Shown here piece after piece: positions 44,458-52,247 of a stretch of 64,000 nt of DNA; positions within the stretch are counted from its first letter, which is position 1, and the number at the start of each line of letters is the position of its first letter. Source of the stretch: JAVKDP01 sp040222185 (GTDB taxonomy: Bacteria > Bacteroidota > Rhodothermia > Balneolales > Balneolaceae). The notes under the pieces were generated by a model, which ran no database searches, was not told where the DNA came from, and saw only the letters and a program-made list of their open reading frames with translations. Made by a program: the position numbers and the translations under genes. The stretch is from assembly GCA_040222185.1 (NCBI GenBank), contig JAVKDP010000086.1, positions 1 through 64,000 on the forward strand. Reading direction: 5' to 3'.

Positions 44458-45876
44458 TCAATTCTGATCCCTGTCTCGAGCGTATCTTTTATAAGCCCGG
44501 GATTTCTTGAGTCCATCCAACAAAGAGTCGCGGGAAAGAAATCCCTCAAACCACGGCTGAGATTCAATACACTGTAAATTCTCAATAGCCTCATCCCATC
44601 TCTTAAGCTGGGCATTTACCCTGGCTGATTGGTAACAAAGATTGGAGTTTCCGGGTTTTATGGAATTTGCAACCTGAAGCATTACATAGGCATTTTTGAA
44701 GTCACCTTTGTTTATATACTTCCGTGTTTGATAGAAACTGGATTGGGTAAATACCAGCTCAAGAAACACATTTACAGATCGTAGCTTGTAAATATCCTTT
44801 TCAACAGATCTTTGTTCTATTAGAAAGGAGATATCTAAATCCTTATCTATCTTTTCGAAGGTCAGTTTAGTATCTGAAATATCATAAAGATGGTACAAAT
44901 CCTGTACAAGTTTGGCATAATTATAAAAACCGGAAATAGATAGGTCGATATCCGAACTGAGTTTTACCAGGTCAGTATTATTCCCAAGAGCATCCAGTTC
45001 AGAAGATGTAAAGGAAGTATCCAAAAACTCAAATCCCGAGAATGTTCTTTGCATCGACAGCAGGTGCAAATAGAGGTGATAAGGGTCATTCAATTCCTTA
45101 AAAGAATCAGCCTTTGCCTGCCAGTCGGTGTATAAGTTGGTTACAAGAACAGAGTCGGTAGCAATGGTACCTTTTTTCATTTCCGTCAGTTCCATCCAGT
45201 ACAAAGCGTCCTGGAGTATTTCCTGGTCAGCCCAGCGATGTGCCCCTTCAAAGAACGAGACGTGATGAGGGAATTCCATCTCTGTTAAAGCAGGATCAAG
45301 TTCGAGCAGTTCGAAATAGTTGAAGTCATGAAATCCCGATGCCCCATAATAGTTAAACGGGATACCATGAGCAGCCACACTATCAGCCAGGAAGAACCCA
45401 TTGTTATTTCCGGCACCGATCCCAATTATCCCGGCGATATAGTTCTTAATTTCATACCCGAAAATCCAGGATAAACGTGCGGTTCCCGAAAACCCGGCTA
45501 AGTAAAACCTTGTGGTATCAACAGAAAATAATTGAAAAGCATCATTAATCATGGTGTTAATGGCTTCAATAGTTACACTTTGATCGGTATCACTTTGAGT
45601 GTTGTAAGAGCTTATGGCAATATACCCCAGGGAGTCAGCCGCGTCTTTGAAACGTTCCAGTGGGAGCAGGGCTTGGCCTCTAGGGTCCATCACAAATAGA
45701 ATAGGATGTGCTTTCGATCCGGTATAATCGGAAGGTAGAAAAACGGCATAAGATTGCCCCGGATTGGATGTACTCTTTACTGATGGAGTTATTTCCCCGG
45801 GTTGAAAAGATTGAAATGCTTCAGCCGGAAACAGAAGTAATAATGAAGAAAAAACAAGGAGCGTCATTTTTTTCAT
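44458..45876 (-). CDS. Exported alpha/beta-hydrolase-like protein with C-terminal TPR-like region
   Basis: This 472-residue protein has a signal peptide (MKKMTLLVFSSLLLLFPAEAFQ) and an alpha/beta-hydrolase domain of feruloyl-esterase or PHB-depolymerase type. Evidence for the domain: YAVFLPSDYTGSKAHPILFVMDPRG, the nucleophile elbow GFSGTAR and a possible histidine in FEGAHRWADQE. The C-terminal 100 residues (GDFKNAYVMLQVANSIKPGNSNLCYQSARVNAQLKRWDEAIENL) look like tetratricopeptide repeats. Substrate unknown. Convergent with lspA, 7 bp between the stops. Confidence 0.75.
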   Translation of the reverse strand: MKKMTLLVFSSLLLLFPAEAFQSFQPGEITPSVKSTSNPGQSYAVFLPSDYTGSKAHPILFVMDPRGQALLPLERFKDAADSLGYIAISSYNTQSDTDQSVTIEAINTMINDAFQLFSVDTTRFYLAGFSGTARLSWIFGYEIKNYIAGIIGIGAGNNNGFFLADSVAAHGIPFNYYGASGFHDFNYFELLELDPALTEMEFPHHVSFFEGAHRWADQEILQDALYWMELTEMKKGTIATDSVLVTNLYTDWQAKADSFKELNDPYHLYLHLLSMQRTFSGFEFLDTSFTSSELDALGNNTDLVKLSSDIDLSISGFYNYAKLVQDLYHLYDISDTKLTFEKIDKDLDISFLIEQRSVEKDIYKLRSVNVFLELVFTQSSFYQTRKYINKGDFKNAYVMLQVANSIKPGNSNLCYQSARVNAQLKRWDEAIENLQCIESQPWFEGFLSRDSLLDGLKKSRAYKRYARDRDQN

Positions 45877-45937
45877 TATAAATAATCCGTTTTAAATGGA
45901 TGTTTCTTAGACCAACAAAAGAAGTCGAGATAACTCG

Positions 45938-47128
45938 TTACTTCTCCAGGGAAGTTCTTTTCTTGTTTGAGAAGAACTCGAGGTCATCGTCTTCAAACAT
46001 AATCTGATCCACGATCTCCAGCCCAAAACTTTTAATCCCGATTCTTTTAACCGGGTTATTGGTAAGCAGTTTGAGCTTTCGGATTCCAAGTGCTCGTAAG
46101 ATTTGAGCGCCTACACCATAATCCCTGGAATCGCCTTTTTTGGGATTGTTATTTTCTTCTTCAGGTTCAGCAAGAGTACCTTCCTGCATCATTTTAAGTG
46201 TGCGAAGCTGATTCACCAGTACAGAACCACGCTGGTTTCTATTCATGTACAATACCACACCGGTTCCTTCTCTTTCAACCTGCAACATTGCCTGGTGAAG
46301 AAGTTCGCTGGTGTCTGTATTCCGGGCTCCGAAAATATCCCCGATTAAATCCGATGAGTGGACTCTCGTTAATACAGGGTCATCTTTAGTCCAGGTGCCT
46401 TTGGTAAGTGCTAGGTGTGTATCGCCGGTCAGTACTTCCTCAAACGCGTGAAGCACAAAATCGCCGTACATAGTAGGCATTTTAACTTCCATCACTTCCT
46501 TCACTAACGACTCATTTTCATTGCGGTATGCAATAAGGTCTTTGATAGTGATGAATTTCATGTCGTACTTCTTAGCCATTTTAGCTAAGTCAGGTACACG
46601 AGCCATCTCGCCATTCTCGAGCATGATCTCGCAAATAATACCTACAGGTTGTAATCCTGCTAAACGGGCTAAATCCAGGGCTGCTTCGGTATGACCCGCA
46701 CGTCTCAGAACTCCACCTTCCACACCAATGAGCGGAAAGATATGCCCTGGTCTTCTGAAGTCTCCTGGCTTGGAATCACTCTTTGTTAATTCCAGGATGG
46801 TATTGGCCCGGTCAGAAGCAGAAATACCGGTAGTAGTTTTGCGTTTGTGATCAATAGAAATGGTGAAGTTGGCCTCATCAGGGTCGGCACCTTCCATCAC
46901 CATGTTATTAAGCTTAAATTTTGTAGCCACTGCCCGTGAAACCGGGGCGCAGACTAATCCGCGTCCTTCTTTCACCATAAAGTTAATGGCTTCAGTAGTA
47001 ACCAATTCACCTGCCATGAGAAAGTCTCCTTCATTCTCACGGTCTTCATCATCCACAACGATGATCATTTTACCTGCTTTAATAGCTTCGAGAGCTTCGG
47101 GGATGGTGTTGAATTGAATAGGTTCCAA
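45938..47128 (-). CDS. ribB: 3,4-Dihydroxy-2-butanone-4-phosphate synthase with degenerate GTP cyclohydrolase II domain
   Basis: A 396-residue RibBA-type protein for riboflavin synthesis. The N-terminal 205 residues are a good RibB domain (VVDDEDRENEGDFLMAGE, SIDHKRKTTTGISASDRANT, RPGHIFPL, GHTEAALDLARLAG). The C-terminal half aligns with GTP cyclohydrolase II but lacks its three zinc cysteines: HSEC is HSSD (257-260) and the RCDC element is RNTDT (269-273). The RQEGR-type catalytic loop is MNRNQRG. Other parts (DSRDYGVGAQIL, LLTNNP) are kept. The RibA half is therefore probably not a cyclohydrolase. It follows yajC by 2 bp. Confidence 0.9.
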   Translation of the reverse strand: MEPIQFNTIPEALEAIKAGKMIIVVDDEDRENEGDFLMAGELVTTEAINFMVKEGRGLVCAPVSRAVATKFKLNNMVMEGADPDEANFTISIDHKRKTTTGISASDRANTILELTKSDSKPGDFRRPGHIFPLIGVEGGVLRRAGHTEAALDLARLAGLQPVGIICEIMLENGEMARVPDLAKMAKKYDMKFITIKDLIAYRNENESLVKEVMEVKMPTMYGDFVLHAFEEVLTGDTHLALTKGTWTKDDPVLTRVHSSDLIGDIFGARNTDTSELLHQAMLQVEREGTGVVLYMNRNQRGSVLVNQLRTLKMMQEGTLAEPEEENNNPKKGDSRDYGVGAQILRALGIRKLKLLTNNPVKRIGIKSFGLEIVDQIMFEDDDLEFFSNKKRTSLEK

Positions 47129-47130
47129 GA

Positions 47131-47457
47131 TTACTTGTCTTTCTTTTCAGGTTTATTTGGGTTTACATCGGTGATAGCATTTTTGAGGAATCGAATCTTC
47201 ACGTTGCTGCCTACCTCAACCAAAACAGAGTCGTCTTCGATTGAGCTCAAAATACCAATGATGCCTGATGAAGTAACCACTTTGTCACCCTTTTTCATTT
47301 CCGAGACTTTGTGCTGAATTTCTTTTTGACGTTTGCTCTGAGGGCGGATGATGAAGAAATAAAATACCAGGAAAATAGCTCCCAGGAATACAAGGTTAAT
47401 GATTCCGCCATTCGGGTCCTGTGGGTCGCCCATTAATAAAAGAGAAAAAATATGCAT
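47131..47457 (-). CDS. yajC: Preprotein translocase subunit YajC
   Basis: A 108-residue SecDF accessory membrane protein: one helix (NLVFLGAIFLVFYFFIIRPQSKRQKE) followed by the conserved cytoplasmic part (MKKGDKVVTSSGIIGILSSIEDDSVLVEVGSNVKIRFLKNAITDV). Length normal. A shorter start at the second Met (MGDPQDP) is possible. Transcribed with ribB. Confidence 0.92.
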   Translation of the reverse strand: MHIFSLLLMGDPQDPNGGIINLVFLGAIFLVFYFFIIRPQSKRQKEIQHKVSEMKKGDKVVTSSGIIGILSSIEDDSVLVEVGSNVKIRFLKNAITDVNPNKPEKKDK

Positions 47458-47668
47458 GTCCGTTTTATACTGTGTTTAATTTAACGCAGAAAGATAGGAG
47501 TTTTTCGGCTTAATGATTAGTGAATTGTTTAAGTAGTGGGATTGGGAAAGATCCTTGAATTTCTTAGAACTAATTAAAACTACATAGAACTGCGAAAACT
47601 GATACTAAATGGATTTATTGATTATTAGTATCTTAAGGATAGGTTATGAACAATTAGAGGAGAATAGT

Positions 47669-48163
47669 ATGGAACCAGCAGCTTGGGGAATATTAGGTAC
47701 ACTAATCGGGGCTCTTGCCAGTATCGGAACTACATTTATCAATAACGGGCATAATTCAAGAATTTCTAAAGAGGAAAGAGAGGAAAAACTAAGAATAGAG
47801 TCTAATGCCTTTCAGAGGGAAACATTGCTACGCTTGCTTGATGAAATTGATGAATTCACTGTTTTAGTGATTGAATTTCATATTCTTGATATACATCAAA
47901 AGGATCAAATTGATGGTGACAAGAGACATGATATGTTTATGAAAAGTGTTAGAAAAAGAGATGCAATCTACTTATTGATTCAACGAGTGCTTAATGATGA
48001 AATTCGAGAAGGCTTTAGTAATATAAACACTCAATTTAAAACTTTGCTCCGTCACAAAATTGGTATTCCTGAGCTAAAAAAAAATGTAGAAATACATCAA
48101 GATATGATTCGTGATTTTGTATTATTAATTGGTGAAGCTTTAAGGGAGACATATTCAGATTAA
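47669..48163 (+). CDS. Small membrane-anchored protein of unknown function, paralogue A
   Basis: A 164-residue protein: one N-terminal helix (WGILGTLIGALASIGTTFI) then a charged helical region (SKEEREEKLRIESNAFQRETLLRLLDEIDEF). The next gene encodes a paralogue with the same architecture. The frame is open to 47609, but MEPAAWGI at 47669 fits the paralogue's start better. No known domain recognised. Codon use is AT-rich compared with the core genes on either side, suggesting acquisition. Confidence 0.65.
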   Translation: MEPAAWGILGTLIGALASIGTTFINNGHNSRISKEEREEKLRIESNAFQRETLLRLLDEIDEFTVLVIEFHILDIHQKDQIDGDKRHDMFMKSVRKRDAIYLLIQRVLNDEIREGFSNINTQFKTLLRHKIGIPELKKNVEIHQDMIRDFVLLIGEALRETYSD

Positions 48164-48238
48164 GTCACCGGTTTTTTCATCACCTCATTGATTATGAGAA
48201 TCATAAAAACAGAATCTTAAACTAATAAAGGGAGCAAA

Positions 48239-48778
48239 ATGGATTTTAGCAACTGGGAGCCTGAAACATTTGGTTTTGTAGGAGCGATAGTTGGAGCAAT
48301 AGTAGGAGCGGGGGCAAGTATAGTTACTACAGCTCTTACTACTTGGGGATCTTTTAGAATGTCTAAAAGAGAGAGAGAAGAAAAGTTAAAAATTGAGTCT
48401 AATGCTTTTCAAAGACAAACATTATTACAGTTACTTGAAGATCTTAAGTTATATGCTAAATACATATCCTCTTACCACTCTACTGTAATTTATAAACATG
48501 ACTTACATAAGAATGATTTGATAAATAATGAAGTAGGAGATAGTAAATTAATGACAAGCTATATTGGTAAGAATAATGATATAGCTACTTTATTACAGAG
48601 AGTATTAGATGATAGCATTCGTAATTCTATGGTAGACTTAACCTCAGCATCTTTTAAACTTGTAAAGGGAATTAAAAAGAAATCAATTGTCGAAGAAGAA
48701 TATTTACATTTTCAAAAGACACATTCTGATTTTCAAGCATTAGTAGGTAAAGTCTTAAGAGAAAATTATTCACTTTAA
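48239..48778 (+). CDS. Small membrane-anchored protein of unknown function, paralogue B
   Basis: A 179-residue protein, tandem paralogue of the previous gene: membrane segment GFVGAIVGAIVGAGASIVTTALTTWG, then SKREREEKLKIESNAFQRQTLLQLLEDLKLY aligned to SKEEREEKLRIESNAFQRETLLRLLDEIDEF. Sequence after about residue 75 has diverged. The bases after both stop codons also match (GGTTTTTTCATCACCTCATT and GGCTTTTTCATAACCTCATT), so the duplication included the 3' flank. No function can be proposed. Confidence 0.65.
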   Translation: MDFSNWEPETFGFVGAIVGAIVGAGASIVTTALTTWGSFRMSKREREEKLKIESNAFQRQTLLQLLEDLKLYAKYISSYHSTVIYKHDLHKNDLINNEVGDSKLMTSYIGKNNDIATLLQRVLDDSIRNSMVDLTSASFKLVKGIKKKSIVEEEYLHFQKTHSDFQALVGKVLRENYSL

Positions 48779-48804
48779 ATAACAGGCTTTTTCATAACCT
48801 CATT

Positions 48805-48832
48805 ACCCAACCTAGCGCAAGCGTCTCGCTTG
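48805..48832. repeat. Left copy of a 28-bp direct repeat flanking the cassette region
   Basis: ACCCAACCTAGCGCAAGC followed by a GCAAGCG-TCT-CGCTTG mini-palindrome. A copy with 25 of 28 matches lies at 52481-52508 in the same orientation. Could be a dispersed REP-like element. Confidence 0.6.
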
Positions 48833-48976
48833 AACTGTAACAACTACCTAGCAAGTGTTTCAACTTACGTTCGGATATTGCTATCACAATTTAATTTTCA
48901 GCTAATTCATTAAATCAGTTACTTTCGCAAAAACTGAAGCCCGTTCAGTTCTTAAACATAGGTTCTTAACTCAAAG

Positions 48977-49396
48977 ATGGAAAAACCAAATCGATATAAA
49001 TTCACCGAGTATTGGGGAACAAGAATTTTAATCTTTTGGTATGTATTTCTTGTAATAGTCGGTCTAATTTTTATTGAATTACCTGACGGGTTAATATTTC
49101 CATTAATGGGAGCTTTAGCAGCTAAGTTTTCAATACATATGGGGCAGCAAGTATTAAGATTTCAAAAAAAGAATTCTGGTCATATGAAAAGAGGTCTCTA
49201 TGATTCTGCTGTTTTCTTTTTTTGGTTATTTGGAATATTAGGAACTACACTTTTTCTCACAGGGGCTATTATCTCTATTTTTGAGAGTTATGAGATATTA
49301 GACAAATTCTTTTTTCTTTCTTCCTCTCTTTTTCCATTAGGTATTGCAATAGGAGCTTCAAAACAATGGGAAATGAGAGAGGTGTTCAAAGTGTGA
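48977..49396 (+). CDS. Small integral membrane protein of unknown function (cassette gene in reverse)
   Basis: A 139-residue protein with about four membrane helices (ILIFWYVFLVIVGLIFIELP, GLIFPLMGALAAKF, SAVFFFWLFGILGTTLFLTGAIIS, FFLSSSLFPLGIAIGA). Its stop codon (TGA 49394-49396) falls inside the left box of the attC-like element at 49392-49484. It is the only gene of the cassette part on the plus strand. No family recognised. Confidence 0.65.
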   Translation: MEKPNRYKFTEYWGTRILIFWYVFLVIVGLIFIELPDGLIFPLMGALAAKFSIHMGQQVLRFQKKNSGHMKRGLYDSAVFFFWLFGILGTTLFLTGAIISIFESYEILDKFFFLSSSLFPLGIAIGASKQWEMREVFKV

Positions 49397-49484
49397 ACCA
49401 CACCCCGTGTTTAAGCGGCGAGTCGAGTTTTAATTATTAAAGTTCCGAACCCTAGCCGAGTCCGAATTGAAACGCATGTTATAT
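49392..49484 (-). repeat. attC-like cassette recombination site 1
   Basis: Read on the minus strand: outer box ATATAAC (49478-49484), inner ATGCGTTTCAATTCGGACTCG arm beginning at 49477, and a right arm ending ...CGACTCGCCGCTTAAACAC before a degenerate outer box GTTCACA (49392-49398). The inner pair GCGTTT / TTTAAGCGG and the GACTCG/CGAGTC pairing match the other three sites. It lies 6 bp past the stop of the minus-strand gene at 49491. Confidence 0.65.
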
Positions 49485-49490
49485 AATGAT

Positions 49491-49916
49491 TTAGTTAACA
49501 TACACTTTGTATGCATTTTCAATAAAATTTTGCGTTATAAACTGAAAGTCGAGATTTCGATTCCGAATTGGTTCTAGTTTGTTTCTTTTTGAATTAAGAA
49601 CGGTCTTGGCATTTTCCGCAACTGAAAATAAACCACCTCTTTTTTTTGCAACTAATTCATAAAGCTCATCAACTACTTGGTTAATAAGGATTTCTGTCTC
49701 ATTTACTTCTACAAACCCATATACATAAAACTTTTCGAATGCATTTCTGATTTCAGTATGAGTAGGAATCGCTCGATTCATATAATCAGCAGTCATAAGT
49801 AGTTTTGGAAAACTGACTAGATTATTATCATTTAGAGAACCTCTGAGACTTACGAAAATCCAGGCATCCGAAAAGCTAAATTTCTCAAATTTATCTTCGT
49901 TCAAATCTCTAGCCAT
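49491..49916 (-). CDS. Cassette protein of unknown function (141 residues)
   Basis: A soluble, mixed alpha/beta 141-residue protein with no signal or membrane segment and no family I recognise. The segment LPTHTEIRNAFEKFYVYGFVEVNETEILI could be a winged-helix-like fold, but this is weak. The start codon ATG (49914-49916) overlaps the GTTATAT box of the attC-like site to its right, and the stop lies 6 bp before the next site: the layout of a single-gene integron cassette. Confidence 0.65.
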   Translation of the reverse strand: MARDLNEDKFEKFSFSDAWIFVSLRGSLNDNNLVSFPKLLMTADYMNRAIPTHTEIRNAFEKFYVYGFVEVNETEILINQVVDELYELVAKKRGGLFSVAENAKTVLNSKRNKLEPIRNRNLDFQFITQNFIENAYKVYVN

Positions 49917-49986
49917 ATAACGACCCCGCGTTAATATTAAAAAATTACCGAACCCTAAACGAGTCAGTTTGAAACGTTTGTTACGT
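49915..49986 (-). repeat. attC-like cassette recombination site 2
   Basis: 72 bp on the minus strand from box ACGTAAC (49980-49986) through arm AAACGTTTCAAACTGACTCG to right arm ...TTAACGCGGGGTC and box GTTATAT (49915-49921). It is the shortest of the four and lacks part of the central arm. It lies 4 bp past the stop of the gene at 49991. Confidence 0.7.
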
Positions 49987-49990
49987 TGCT

Positions 49991-50497
49991 CTATTTAAGT
50001 TTAAAGTTATTATAGAATACTTCTGCCTCGTCTTTAGCATCTTTAACAAGACTGGAAACATACATTTGAAATAGATTATCCCCAACTAACAAAATTTGAT
50101 TATAAACGGTAAACATATCCGATTTCTCAATGTAAGACAGCCCATAATTTCCATCTATTTCAAATTCTTCTACGTTCTGAATTTCACCACCTACTTTTGG
50201 AGCAGTTCCAGCACGAAGGGTATTCATTATTTTACGCGTAGAATCGAGCATTCTTGCCACAGGAAAATCACCACAAGTAATGGAATACATAACCTTTGAT
50301 TGAGATGTGGAAAGATATTCGGTTGAATAAATGACCTGATCTTGTGCAAAAACAGAATCTTGTCTTATTGCAGGCTTTTCCGGTAATAAAGCAGTAAAAC
50401 CACAGTCTTCTGAAGTAAAATGAATCATTGCAGCATCTTGAGCAATAATCCCAGTGCTAAGAAGAGTGCTAAAAAGTAGTAAGGAATAAAATTTCAT
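49991..50497 (-). CDS. Secreted cassette protein of unknown function (168 residues)
   Basis: The N-terminus is a signal peptide (MKFYSLLLFSTLLSTGIIAQ). The mature 148 residues (CGFTALLPEKPAIRQDSVFAQDQVIYSTEYLSTSQSKVMYSITCGDFP) resemble small periplasmic proteins with a beta-rich fold; two cysteines could form a disulfide. It starts 19 bp after the attC-like site at 50516-50605 and ends 4 bp before the next, so it is a one-gene cassette. Exported proteins are common in environmental cassettes; no function assigned. Confidence 0.7.
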   Translation of the reverse strand: MKFYSLLLFSTLLSTGIIAQDAAMIHFTSEDCGFTALLPEKPAIRQDSVFAQDQVIYSTEYLSTSQSKVMYSITCGDFPVARMLDSTRKIMNTLRAGTAPKVGGEIQNVEEFEIDGNYGLSYIEKSDMFTVYNQILLVGDNLFQMYVSSLVKDAKDEAEVFYNNFKLK

Positions 50498-50515
50498 TTC
50501 AGATTTTCTAAAGCA

Positions 50516-50605
50516 ACATAACGACCCGGCGTTTAAGTGGCGAGTCGAGTTAGTATTTTTATTGTTTCAAACCACGTTCGAGTCCGTTTGAAACGCTTGT
50601 TATAC
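50516..50605 (-). repeat. attC-like cassette recombination site 3 (best preserved)
   Basis: 90 bp on the minus strand: box GTATAAC, then AA-GCGTTTCAAACGGACTCG; other end CGACTCGCCACTTAAACGCC-GGGTC then box GTTATGT (50516-50522). The arms pair as GCGTTT(C)AA with TTAAACGC, leaving one extrahelical C, and GACTCG with CGAGTC. This is the folded attC design, and its first half is close to the Vibrio superintegron repeat pattern TAACAAACGCCTCAAGAGGGACT (from memory). It lies 8 bp past the stop of the gene at 50614. Confidence 0.75.
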
Positions 50606-50613
50606 CACCATTC

Positions 50614-51555
50614 TCATTCGTTATAATCCGGTTCCCAATCATGGTATTTATCATAATTTTCAGATTCATAATATTCGAAGGCATCATAAATATTTGTTGC
50701 TGTAAATGTATCACCTAATCCACAAGCGTTTAGCTTTGAGTAACCGTTTATCTTCAGTCCGCATGCAACACATTCAAAATGAGAGGGTAAATAATTTTGC
50801 TTTTCAGTTATTGTATCCTCATCGATAGTTTTTGAAATGGTTCCAATAGAGTTTCCAAATACTAATGCTTTTGAATTACATGACGGGCAATTAAGTCGAT
50901 GACCCTCGTTACGTGAAGCCCAAGTTTCAGCTTGTTTAGCTAATGTTTCTTTGTCTTCATCTCCCTTTCCTTCCCAAACTTCTTTATGAGCCTCAATTGT
51001 TCCAATCACTGCTTTAGCTGACTTATCATGATATGCATCAATTAATGTCTCTGCTGTTGTTGCCTCATCAGTTCCAAATAAATCATCTAATACTAAACCT
51101 TTAATAGCTAATAGTATTTTGCATACTGAATAAAACTTACCAAGCCATTCAGAATGATTTAGCTTATCAAAAGGTAGATCTCCCGAATGAACCTCAGAGT
51201 TTCTAAGTTCCATATGTGAAATACAATAGTTTTTCTCCTCTCCAGTAAACTCATCGGAAATACTCTCAAGTCTTTTAATGACTTCAGAAATTGAAATAGA
51301 CTTAGGGGTATATTTTTTTGTAATTGGTTCAAAGCCAAGTGAATAATATAAATCATACCAGCTTTTATTATCAGCAATTAGAGTAGGAGAGATATTAGAA
51401 AGTGTAGCCCTTAATAACATTTCTAAGGTTAAAGCTGACCAGAATCCAAAAGTCCATTCTTCTTTAGATTGAGCAAGCATTTTTTCTGCATTCCGTTGAG
51501 CTTTTGCAAATAGTGCTTCTGTCGACCATTCATGAGGTAGTTCTTCAGCTGCCAT
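50614..51555 (-). CDS. HEPN-like and zinc-ribbon cassette protein
   Basis: A 313-residue protein, mostly helical. Residues 30-175 contain MELRNSEVHSGDLPFDKL with an R118-x4-H123 motif, the signature spacing of HEPN ribonuclease-like domains. Residues 223-226 (CPSC) and 262-265 (CVAC) form a C-terminal zinc ribbon. HEPN proteins often act as RNases in defence and toxin systems or as RNA-binding helpers; activity here is not proven. Its start overlaps the end of the dioxygenase gene by 11 bp, so both belong to one cassette and probably work together. Confidence 0.65.
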   Translation of the reverse strand: MAAEELPHEWSTEALFAKAQRNAEKMLAQSKEEWTFGFWSALTLEMLLRATLSNISPTLIADNKSWYDLYYSLGFEPITKKYTPKSISISEVIKRLESISDEFTGEEKNYCISHMELRNSEVHSGDLPFDKLNHSEWLGKFYSVCKILLAIKGLVLDDLFGTDEATTAETLIDAYHDKSAKAVIGTIEAHKEVWEGKGDEDKETLAKQAETWASRNEGHRLNCPSCNSKALVFGNSIGTISKTIDEDTITEKQNYLPSHFECVACGLKINGYSKLNACGLGDTFTATNIYDAFEYYESENYDKYHDWEPDYNE

Positions 51556-52225
51556 AATTTAGATTGTTTAAATAAGTTCGTTCCACAATTCTATTTGTTG
51601 ATTTCTTAGAAATCCCTGAACGAGCATGAAAAGTTTTAAAATTATCAATTATTAAAGTGTCACCTGGTTTATTGAGTAAAAAATTTACCGAATCAATATT
51701 GCTCATTTCTTCAAACATATTTGAAATTTCCTCAGCAGCATCATTTGAAGGCATTAAAAAAAGTTGATCCCATCTTAATAAAAATGATCCCTCATTAGGC
51801 TGTTTAAATTTTAGCAAAGTTAAACGCCCATTTACAGCTTTTCTAGGCTTAAATAATGCCATATTAGCTTTATTTTGAGGAATCTGGTTAAGTATTTTAC
51901 TTGAGTGTAGTACTTTTGTAAACACATCTTCAGAACCGTTAATACATCTCAATAAAAGGTATTTAGGGGGCTTATACCAGTGTGCCATATCAGTATGAAA
52001 TGGAAAATCATTATGCCCAAAATTGCCACTATAGAGATTTGGTTTACTGTCCTTTTTTCTTTTGGGAGTGAGTATGTGAACTCCACTAATTTTGTCATTC
52101 TGGATAGGAGTTCCGATTAATTGAGATACTTCAATTGTTGAATGGTCAGGAAGAAAGGCAGGCAAAAAAGCATATCCCTTGCTATTTAATTCAACACTTA
52201 TGTTTAAACTTTTTGTGTCTTGCAC
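51545..52225 (-). CDS. TauD/TfdA-like Fe(II)/2-oxoglutarate dioxygenase
   Basis: A 226-residue cytoplasmic dioxygenase. The iron ligands are H77 and D79 (FPFHTDMAHW) and H200 (TFHARSG), with the 2-oxoglutarate arginine at about R212 or R216 (NRIVERTYLN). This is the TauD/clavaminate-synthase layout, shorter than TauD at 280. Hydroxylation target unknown. First gene of the two-gene cassette; starts 23 bp after the attC-like site at 52248-52372. Confidence 0.82.
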   Translation of the reverse strand: MQDTKSLNISVELNSKGYAFLPAFLPDHSTIEVSQLIGTPIQNDKISGVHILTPKRKKDSKPNLYSGNFGHNDFPFHTDMAHWYKPPKYLLLRCINGSEDVFTKVLHSSKILNQIPQNKANMALFKPRKAVNGRLTLLKFKQPNEGSFLLRWDQLFLMPSNDAAEEISNMFEEMSNIDSVNFLLNKPGDTLIIDNFKTFHARSGISKKSTNRIVERTYLNNLNYGS

Positions 52226-52247
52226 TTTTAATATTGTTGATTAATTG

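Noticed and set aside
48830..48880. A fifth, degenerate attC site (GTAACAACTACCTAGCAAGTGTTTC region)
   Set aside because: Only one arm resembles the others; the opposite arm and second outer box are not recognisable.
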